A DNA stretch of 38,555 bases, from assembly GCA_017545905.1 (NCBI GenBank), contig JAFWXL010000059.1:1-38555 (forward strand). The letters run 5' to 3'. The notes under the pieces were generated by a model. It had not been told where the DNA came from, searched no databases, and was given only the letters and a program-made list of their open reading frames with translations. Origin of the DNA: Clostridia bacterium (GTDB lineage: Bacteria > Bacillota > Clostridia > Christensenellales > Aristaeellaceae). The first letter of the stretch is position 1, and the number at the start of each line of letters is the position of its first letter. Positions 33,701 to 38,555 of the stretch are shown here, one piece after another. Position numbers and translations under genes: made by a program.

Positions 33701-35790
33701 TCGGAATCTTCTTCAGAGTCTTCTTCAGAGCTTTCGTCTGTATTTCCGGTATTCTCCGGTTCATCCGGGGTTTCGCTGCTGTTGTTTTCCTGCGCCTTGT
33801 CAGCGAGAATCTCCGCCATGCGGGCATTGGCGTCGGCTTCGGAGATCTCGGTCAGCAGGTAATCGCGCATATAGCCCTGCGCATTATCGCGCACGACGGT
33901 CACGGGGTACCACTTGCCGTCGCCGGTCGCTTCGCCGACGATGAGCAGTTCGCCGTTTTCATACACGCCGACCACTGCGGAATCGGAATCCGCTTCGCTG
34001 CGCAGGTTGTTGGTCGGGTTGTTGCGGTTGCTGGTCACGGCATAGCGCACGGCATTCTTTTCAGCCTCGATGCGCGCAGCCTCTTCTGCGGCAAGGCGCT
34101 CGGCCTCAATGCGAGCAGCTTCCTCGGCGGCAAGGCGCTCGGCCTCGATGCGTGCGGCTTCCTCGGCGGCGAGACGCTCGGCTTCGATGCGAGCAGCCTC
34201 CTCGGCGGCGAGACGCTCGGCCTCGATGCGAGCAGCCTCCTCGGCGGCGAGACGCTCAGCCTCGATGCGAGCAGCCTCCTCGGCGGCGAGGCGCTCGGCC
34301 TCGATGCGAGCAGCCTCCTCGGCAGCAAGACGCTCGGCCTCGATGCGTGCGGCCTCCTCGGCAGCAAGGCGCTCAGCCTCGATGCGAGCGGCCTCCTCGG
34401 CGGCGAGACGCTCGGCCTCGATGCGAGCAGCCTCCTCGGCAGCGAGACGCTCAGCCTCGGCCTTGGCAGCCTCTTCGTCAGCGAGGATTCTGGCGTCAAT
34501 CTCCTGAACAAAGGCGTTATAGGTATCTTCATCCACCTGCATGACGACGTCGGCCATGATAAAGCCGCTCACGCCGGAGAGATAATCGGTGGCCTGCCAC
34601 CATACGCGGCCCTCTCCGTCGACCACATGACCGGTGACGGTCAGCGCGTCGCCGGCATTGACCTGCATGAGCACGGTGTCATCGCCTACGCGCGGCTCGC
34701 TGCGCAGGTTGGTGTTGTTCTGCTGGGGAACGACGTAACCCGGAACCACGATGTTCTGGGCGGCGTTCTGCTGAGCCTGCTCGGCCTCGATGCGCGCAGC
34801 CTCTTCTGCGGCAAGGCGCTCAGCTTCGATGCGAGCGGCCTCTTCTGCGGCAAGGCGCTCGGCTTCGATGCGCGCGGCCTCCTCGGCGGCAAGGCGCTCA
34901 GCCTCGATGCGCGCGGCCTCTTCTGCGGCAAGGCGCTCGGCTTCGATACGCGCAGCCTCTTCTGCGGCAAGACGCTCGGCTTCGATGCGCGCAGCCTCTT
35001 CTGCGGCAAGGCGCTCAGCCTCGATACGCGCAGCCTCTTCTGCGGCAAGACGCTCAGCCTCGATGCGAGCAGCTTCCTCGGCGGCAAGACGCTCAGCCTC
35101 GATGCGCGCAGCCTCTTCTGCGGCAAGGCGCTCGGCCTCGATGCGCGCAGCTTCCTCGGCGGCAAGGCGCTCGGCCTCGATGCGAGCGGCTTCCTCGGCG
35201 GCAAGACGCTCGGCTTCGATGCGAGCGGCTTCCTCTGCGGCAAGGCGCTCAGCCTCGATGCGCGCAGCCTCTTCTGCGGCAAGACGCTCGGCTTCGATGC
35301 GAGCGGCCTCTTCTGCGGCAAGGCGCTCGGCCTCGATGCGAGCGGCTTCTTCAGCAGCATCGTCATATCCATCCTGGATAAACGCAGCGTCAATCTCCTG
35401 CGTCGTTTCGGGCATAGCCTGCGGCGCGATCATCATCGATACAGTTGCTTCGGGATTGAACGCGTCAATCATCTCCACAACGCCGTCCTGCATCTCGCTG
35501 AGCAGATACTGTCCCACAGGCACGCCCTGCTCGTCATAGATCACCAGCTGTGCAGCGGCGAGCGCGGCAAGCTGCTCCTGACTGAGCATGCTGCTGTCGA
35601 GCCAGTATACGGTTTCGCCCGACGAGGTGATTGCCGACTGAACGGACAGCACCAGCTGCGTGCCGTCGCTCATGGGGGCATGCACCTGCGCAGTGATGAT
35701 CTGCGGCTGCTCGGCAAATGCGCCAAGAGGCGCAAGCGCCAGACAGGCGCTGAGCACCGCAGCCGTCAGACGGCGGGTGATTTTTCTCAT
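30784..35790 (-). CDS. Giant membrane-anchored SH3-domain and coiled-coil repeat protein
   Basis: 1668 residues. A signal peptide ([20 protein letters not shown]...AFA) is followed by about 120 residues and then a block of about 14-15 copies of a 13-residue repeat ([13 protein letters not shown]). An SH3b domain (NTNLRSEP...FIMADVV) and a second block of about 10-11 copies follow. Six more SH3b-like domains are marked by LRSEAD, LREEP, LRKEP, LRSNP, LRGNP and LRRTP. Between them lie an acidic stretch and a TAEPTAEPT linker. A beta-sandwich part, one transmembrane segment ([20 protein letters not shown]), an [12 protein letters not shown] run and a Pro/Ala-rich basic tail end the protein. It likely spans the cell wall, with SH3b domains binding peptidoglycan and long helices as spacers. 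The start has AAAGGAGG. Confidence 0.88.
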   Translation of the reverse strand: MRKITRRLTAAVLSACLALAPLGAFAEQPQIITAQVHAPMSDGTQLVLSVQSAITSSGETVYWLDSSMLSQEQLAALAAAQLVIYDEQGVPVGQYLLSEMQDGVVEMIDAFNPEATVSMMIAPQAMPETTQEIDAAFIQDGYDDAAEEAARIEAERLAAEEAARIEAERLAAEEAARIEAERLAAEEAARIEAERLAAEEAARIEAERLAAEEAARIEAERLAAEEAARIEAERLAAEEAARIEAERLAAEEAARIEAERLAAEEAARIEAERLAAEEAARIEAERLAAEEAARIEAERLAAEEAARIEAERLAAEEAARIEAERLAAEEAARIEAEQAQQNAAQNIVVPGYVVPQQNNTNLRSEPRVGDDTVLMQVNAGDALTVTGHVVDGEGRVWWQATDYLSGVSGFIMADVVMQVDEDTYNAFVQEIDARILADEEAAKAEAERLAAEEAARIEAERLAAEEAARIEAERLAAEEAARIEAERLAAEEAARIEAERLAAEEAARIEAERLAAEEAARIEAERLAAEEAARIEAERLAAEEAARIEAERLAAEEAARIEAERLAAEEAARIEAEKNAVRYAVTSNRNNPTNNLRSEADSDSAVVGVYENGELLIVGEATGDGKWYPVTVVRDNAQGYMRDYLLTEISEADANARMAEILADKAQENNSSETPDEPENTGNTDESSEEDSEEDSEENSEEISGETDNNGQEITPAEPTVPDMSGLITVFPAYAMSIAQENDVAIVLREEPAGGMPQSGSIPMLTGPTPLEILDVKLDGAGSGWYLVRNMNNDETGYIEAAKLEEVTRETAEQNIVKPTETLPPVPSDNATPVPEAPETGDDKETEPEIEVIPDTPQELADGDIYHYGRNTGRQVGLRKEPSKKADRIYNMEQGTVLWVMSMEADWCHVRTDRAEGYVMAEYVELMGVREEAEYIASIDDPETAPDRGEAVLPEATDPNYPELIVPEVTPEPTTEPTAGPTAEPTAEPTAEPTAEPTSTPAPQELERYGVVITDNTQLRSNPTMDAYLQSEIALDSVVYAMRSEINTHGELWMLIQYDGQWGWVLADNIRLMDEEEQAAYLAAIEAAKATPTPTLEPTATPEPTATPAPQRLELYARVISDGTPLRGNPDPNAYLQTILDEETVVFLFQSQVAADGMLWYLAQHSGQWGYIRADLVRPMGEQETADYLAQLEAELATPTPMPIVTPEPVGPDSTSAYAKLIKDKVNLRRTPSSSGTSLDRIAQGTLLLVLGSEYDGTYTWYQVIHNGSEGYIRSDMAQMLTIAELEEHFREQMEQAQQTSRPGVSTTPNKNNNTDIVINGSQLQDLIPVDNSWTNNVIQGMPLYATATPDPNATPTPVPPEKPAALIRSSGDITVSNVPALTSEASFTVYGKTKAYTTVTATVNVEAKTTQPAVIGMNLIAPAIAESAQTVKRTVGQAISDKDGRFQMNVTLPEAGEYIVEFATADGAFAQYGVTYDTGATPVPTAAPLPTAAPVEEQDSGMGVWPFVIGGLLVVIAAAVYGVYVYRRRAEEEEDEEDEDEETEMREAQLNMQRQRAKNSAPTSTVIPGAQHAPKAPAGVQMQKPSYMKTGDASPYARPSAPRAPQAPVAPQPPVAPKAPAVPKAPVAPQPPVAPKAPSAPQAPVYDGDEAGSAPRRRRRPPTNPEA
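34062..34477. repeat. 39-bp coding repeat block B (about 10-11 units)
   Basis: A tandem 39-base unit inside the surface protein gene encodes the 13-residue helix repeat. Units differ at third positions (for example TCGATGCG versus TCAATGCG) and one end unit is divergent. Confidence 0.85.
34779..35357. repeat. 39-bp coding repeat block A (about 14-15 units)
   Basis: The same 39-base unit, separated from block B by one SH3b domain. Synonymous differences are scattered between units, while the encoded residues are nearly identical. Copy number is likely to vary between strains. Confidence 0.85.
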
Positions 35791-35865
35791 ATCGTTTATC
35801 CTCCTTTTTCGGGTAACACGGGGGAAAAAACTCCCTCCGGCCATATACATCCATTATATATATGC

Positions 35866-35895
35866 ATTGTAAAACGAGCCGCTTCCCCTTGTCAA
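35866..35895 (-). promoter_or_regulatory. Promoter of the SH3-repeat surface protein
   Basis: Minus strand TTGACA (35895-35890), an 18-base spacer and TACAAT (35871-35866), about 75 bases before the ATG. The other bases between 35896 and 36076 show no gene. Confidence 0.65.
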
Positions 35896-36076
35896 CCTTG
35901 CGCATGTCTTTGATGATCAAACATATGCAGGAAAACCGCGCCCGTGCATAGGGTTTACACATATCAGACGAAGCCGAGGCAGGGATTCTTCCCGGCGGGA
36001 TCGAATAAAACAGTTGAATTTTGTGCCAGAATCCGTATGGATTCGGGGATTGATCAGGAAAAGGAGCTGTTTGCAA

Positions 36077-36640
36077 ATGGATTACAGCGAGCTCAGGGAG
36101 ATTCCCTTTGAAAAAGAGACCATCTATGAGGGTGCGATTCTGCACGTGGAAAAGTGGAAGGTTACCTGTCCCAACGGGCATGAAGCGCCGCGCGAGATCG
36201 TCGTGCACAAGGGCGCCGCGGCGGTTGTGCCGGTCTATGAGGACGGTACCACGCTGCTGGTCAGGCAGCATCGCGTGAGCGTGGACCGCGTGACGCTGGA
36301 AATCCCGGCCGGCAAGCTCGACAGCGCCGGCGAAGATCCGCTCGAGTGCGCCGTGCGCGAGCTGCGCGAGGAGACGGGCCTGAAGGCCGAGCGCATGACG
36401 CTGCTCACCTCCATGCTTACCACGCCGGGCTTTTGTACCGAGAAGATCGGTATCTATCTGGCGCAGGGCCTCACCGAGGGAGACATGCATCCGGACGAGG
36501 ACGAATTCCTCGGCGTGGTGCGCATGCCCCTGAGCGAAGCGATCGGCATGATCATGCGCGGCGAGATCCGCGACAGCAAGACCATCTGCGGTCTGCTGCT
36601 TGCGCGCGACGTCATCGCCGCCAAGAAGGAGCAGGCGTGA
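36077..36640 (+). CDS. nudF: Nudix hydrolase, ADP-ribose pyrophosphatase type
   Basis: 187 residues. The Nudix box reads AGKLDSAGEDPLECAVRELREETGL in the region 78-102, with RE at 94-95 and EE at 98-99; it carries one extra residue before the first Glu. EIPAG and the flanking LLVRQHRVSVDRVTLE mark the ADP-ribose pyrophosphatase branch, which cleaves ADP-ribose to AMP and ribose-5-phosphate. AAAGGAG precedes the ATG at 36077. Its stop overlaps the next gene start by one base, so the two are coupled. Confidence 0.88.
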   Translation: MDYSELREIPFEKETIYEGAILHVEKWKVTCPNGHEAPREIVVHKGAAAVVPVYEDGTTLLVRQHRVSVDRVTLEIPAGKLDSAGEDPLECAVRELREETGLKAERMTLLTSMLTTPGFCTEKIGIYLAQGLTEGDMHPDEDEFLGVVRMPLSEAIGMIMRGEIRDSKTICGLLLARDVIAAKKEQA

Positions 36641-38364
36641 TGCGGCTTCCGCTTGAAAGCTGGACGCTGCGCATGCAGCAGATGCCTGACCGCCTGAAGG
36701 ATGACGGGGATACACGTGCGTTTTCCCTGCCGGGCGCGGATATGCTCGGCGAGTTTGCCGATCTGATCGGCGGCGATGCAGGGGAGGATATGCAGCCTGC
36801 GCAGGAGGAAGGCGCGCGCTATGCGCTGTGCGGCCTGTTTGAGGACGATATGCCGGGCGAAATTTCGCTGGTCAGGCAGATCGATTTCGGCGCGCTGTCG
36901 GGCGATCGCGCGTTGATCACGTTTGAGCATATCGCAGGCAGGGGCGAGATCCTGCTTGGCGGCAGGCAGATCGCCGCATTTGACAGCGAAAACTTTACGA
37001 CGGACGCGCTGCTTGGCGCCTTTGACATGGAGGGCATGCCCTGCCGCCTGTGTGCGGATGTGACGGATGCGCTGCTGCTGGGCAGACAGGAAACGCTGGA
37101 GATCCGGTTTTCCGGCGCGCGGCCTGCTGGCGTGTGCGGCGCGGCATTTCTGCATGTGAGCAGCGGCGCGTATCTCTCCCGCGTGAGCATACAGGGCGAC
37201 GCCGGACGCCGGACGATGACCGTGCGCGCGCGCGTGACGGCGATTGAAGGCGGCGAGTATATCTTCCGTGCGCAGATGACGCCGGAGCGGCCCGGTATGA
37301 CGCCGCCGCCGGCACGGGAGACGGGCTTCACCCTGCAAAAGGGCATGGAGAAGACCGTGGTGCTCTCCATGGAAGCGCCTTTTGCGCGCTTTGTGCCCGG
37401 CAGCGCATATCACGCGCCCGCGATGCGGATACGGCTGCTTTCAGCCGGCAAGCGTAAGGGACGCGAAAGGCCGTGCGACGATGCGCTGCTTTTGTGCGGC
37501 TTCGGCGCGGATGCGCCGAAGGCATTTTTGCCGATTGACGATAGAGACTGTATGGGTGATGCGGATGCGCTGGCAGGCTGGATCTGCGATCTGCATGTGC
37601 CGGCTGTTCTGCTGGGCGCGCCTGCGCCGGATGGAGTATACCGCGCGTTTGGCCGGGCAGGCGTCGCGGCCTGCCAGTATGCGCCGGAAATGCTCAGGCC
37701 TGCGCTGACGCGCTATCCGTGTCTCTCGCTTCTCAGTCAGCCCGCCGCAGAGGAACGCATGCCTCCGGAGGCATGCGCGTGGCAGATGACGGGATCGGTC
37801 GCCTATGCGCGCGCGGTGGATGAATCGCTCACGGCGGATGAACTGCTCTATGACGCCAGCGGCCGCCGCCTTGACAGCGGAGAGGCCGGCGTGCGTGCTT
37901 CGCTTGCGTGGCTTCGCTGCGTTCAGATCCGTCTGAGAGCGGAGGCCGCCCGTCAGGGACGCTGGCAGGGCGCGCTGTGCAGCGCCGGGGAGGCAAAGGA
38001 TCCGGAAATTTGTCAGGCGCTGCGTACGGCGTTTGCGCCGGTGCATCTGAGCGCGCTGCCGCTTTGCGGCGCGTGGTGGACGGGTACGCGTTTTTCTGCA
38101 TCGCTGGAGGCATTCCTGCCGGAGAATCACGGGGGAAAGATCCGCGCGCTTGCCGTACTGGAGGATGAAGAGGGCCATGAGATCGCCCGGTATGATGCGC
38201 CGTGCGCAAAGAGCGGCTATGCCGGCGTGATTGAGGCGCAGCTGCCTGAAAAGGCATGTGTACTCATACTCAATTGCCGCCTGATGCAGGATGACGATGT
38301 GATTGAGGAAAGCAGCCTGCCTGTGTACGTGGGCGAGCTGGGGCCGCTGGAGGCCGCATTCTGA
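36640..38364 (+). CDS. Unrecognised 574-residue protein with possible GH2-like layout
   Basis: No secretion signal. Residues about 75-170 read ALITFEHIAGRGEILLGGRQIAAFD, then ADVTDALLLGRQETLEIRF. This has the rhythm of the jelly-roll sugar-binding domain of GH2 enzymes (an NG-like loop, then DVT..L..G.N.L.V). A beta-sandwich-like region follows, then CDLHVPAVLLGAPAPDGVYRAFGRAGVAACQYAPE, which recalls the start of a GH2 TIM barrel. The usual NE catalytic pair is not evident, and the protein is far shorter than typical GH2 enzymes. It may be a diverged or non-catalytic relative. The assignment is weak; the coding region itself is clear. Confidence 0.7.
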   Translation: MRLPLESWTLRMQQMPDRLKDDGDTRAFSLPGADMLGEFADLIGGDAGEDMQPAQEEGARYALCGLFEDDMPGEISLVRQIDFGALSGDRALITFEHIAGRGEILLGGRQIAAFDSENFTTDALLGAFDMEGMPCRLCADVTDALLLGRQETLEIRFSGARPAGVCGAAFLHVSSGAYLSRVSIQGDAGRRTMTVRARVTAIEGGEYIFRAQMTPERPGMTPPPARETGFTLQKGMEKTVVLSMEAPFARFVPGSAYHAPAMRIRLLSAGKRKGRERPCDDALLLCGFGADAPKAFLPIDDRDCMGDADALAGWICDLHVPAVLLGAPAPDGVYRAFGRAGVAACQYAPEMLRPALTRYPCLSLLSQPAAEERMPPEACAWQMTGSVAYARAVDESLTADELLYDASGRRLDSGEAGVRASLAWLRCVQIRLRAEAARQGRWQGALCSAGEAKDPEICQALRTAFAPVHLSALPLCGAWWTGTRFSASLEAFLPENHGGKIRALAVLEDEEGHEIARYDAPCAKSGYAGVIEAQLPEKACVLILNCRLMQDDDVIEESSLPVYVGELGPLEAAF

Positions 38365-38375
38365 AGATACAGCAG

Positions 38376-38414
38376 CTTAAACAGACTCGAAACGAAAAGG
38401 GATCCGGGGACAAT
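38376..38414 (-). repeat. Double-hairpin repeat cut by an insertion sequence
   Basis: CTTAAACAG, then CGAAACGAAAAGGGATC, then CGGGGACAAT, which is the tail and the left half of hairpin 2 (compare CGGGGACAATGTCCCCG at 16535-16551). The match stops exactly where the IS-like sequence begins. Confidence 0.7.
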
Positions 38415-38445
38415 TGAAGTATTCCGCTGAAAACGGACATTGAAG

Positions 38446-38490
38446 AAAAGCACCTCTAGTTGTAGGATGACTACGACTGGAGGTGCTTTT
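38446..38490 (+). promoter_or_regulatory. Long hairpin hiding the ribosome binding site of the IS gene
   Basis: AAAAGCACCTCTAGTTGTAG (38446-38465) pairs with CTACGACTGGAGGTGCTTTT (38471-38490) around a 5-base loop. The two non-Watson-Crick positions are T-G wobbles that pair in RNA. GGAGG at 38479-38483, nine bases before the ATG, lies in the right arm. Confidence 0.7.
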
Positions 38491-38492
38491 GC

Positions 38493-38555
38493 ATGAAGAT
38501 CAAACAGTATGGGCCAAGAATGGAAGAACTAAAACGAGAAGGCAAGACAAATCGA
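38493..38555 (+). CDS. HTH protein of an IS3-like element, N-terminal fragment
   Basis: The 21 visible residues read MKIKQYGPRMEELKREGKTN followed by R. GKTNRxIA-type starts are common in the small HTH ORF that precedes the IS3 transposase, where it binds the IS ends. The window ends here, so the family is not certain. Confidence 0.55.
   Translation, partial: MKIKQYGPRMEELKREGKTNR

Larger units (their letters stand above)
38415..38555 (+). mobile_element. Left end of an IS3-like insertion sequence
   Basis: From TGAAGTATTCCGCTGAAAAC onwards the sequence no longer matches the repeat. It leads into a hairpin and an ORF that begins like the HTH protein of IS3-type elements in gut Clostridia. 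The right end is outside the window. Confidence 0.6.

Noticed and set aside
32644-35913. A 1089-codon open frame on the plus strand opposite the SH3-repeat gene
   Set aside because: It is created by the 39-base repeats and GC-rich codon use. It has no ribosome binding site, and its low-complexity product mirrors the repeat of the real gene, which has a signal peptide, domains, promoter and terminator.

Overview
The window looks like a piece of chromosome from a GC-rich Clostridia member, possibly of the Christensenellales kind. The grounds are strong AGGAGG-type ribosome binding sites, TTGACA/TATAAT promoters with 17-18 base spacers, DUF5711- and CvpA-type genes, an LrgAB pair and SH3-repeat surface proteins. 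The taxonomy is inference. No rRNA, tRNA or CRISPR array was found.

Region 1 (1 to about 4150) is the end of an integrated mobile element. It has a partial TnpV-type gene, a small conserved ORF, a RepA/RecA-fold ATPase, a MobC-like protein, an excisionase-like HTH protein, a tyrosine integrase and a divergent XRE repressor. The divergent control region has three evenly spaced operator-like dyads. The element abuts the 3' end of guaA, a known island target; its other end lies outside the window. guaA itself encodes only the ATP-pyrophosphatase half of GMP synthase.

Region 2 (5.3-11.2 kb) has an S51 peptidase, a ProX-type editing protein, cysK and metY (sulfide to cysteine or homocysteine), lrgAB and a small membrane protein.

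Region 3 (11.2-21.2 kb, almost all minus strand) has cca, two small or unknown genes and a large polytopic membrane protein. These are followed by three consecutive M42 aminopeptidases, a 57-residue CxxC protein, cvpA and a DUF5711 protein.

Region 4 (21.2-26 kb) has a dense DnaA-box cluster with AT-rich flank (candidate oriC), then recF and dnaN on the minus strand. A second, weaker DnaA-box region lies upstream of dnaN. A GntR/FCD regulator and trmO follow. dnaA is not in the window.

Region 5 (26-38.5 kb) has an XPD/DinG-type helicase with an N-terminal PD-(D/E)XK nuclease domain, a PTPS-related membrane protein and a 1668-residue SH3/coiled-coil surface protein. It ends with a Nudix hydrolase, an unknown protein with faint GH2-like layout and the left end of an IS3-like insertion sequence.

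The most striking non-coding feature is a family of about 75-base double-hairpin repeats with at least nine copies between genes. Both stems vary in sequence but compensate on the opposite arm, and eight of nine copies face the same way relative to transcription. The IS at the right edge interrupts one copy inside a hairpin.
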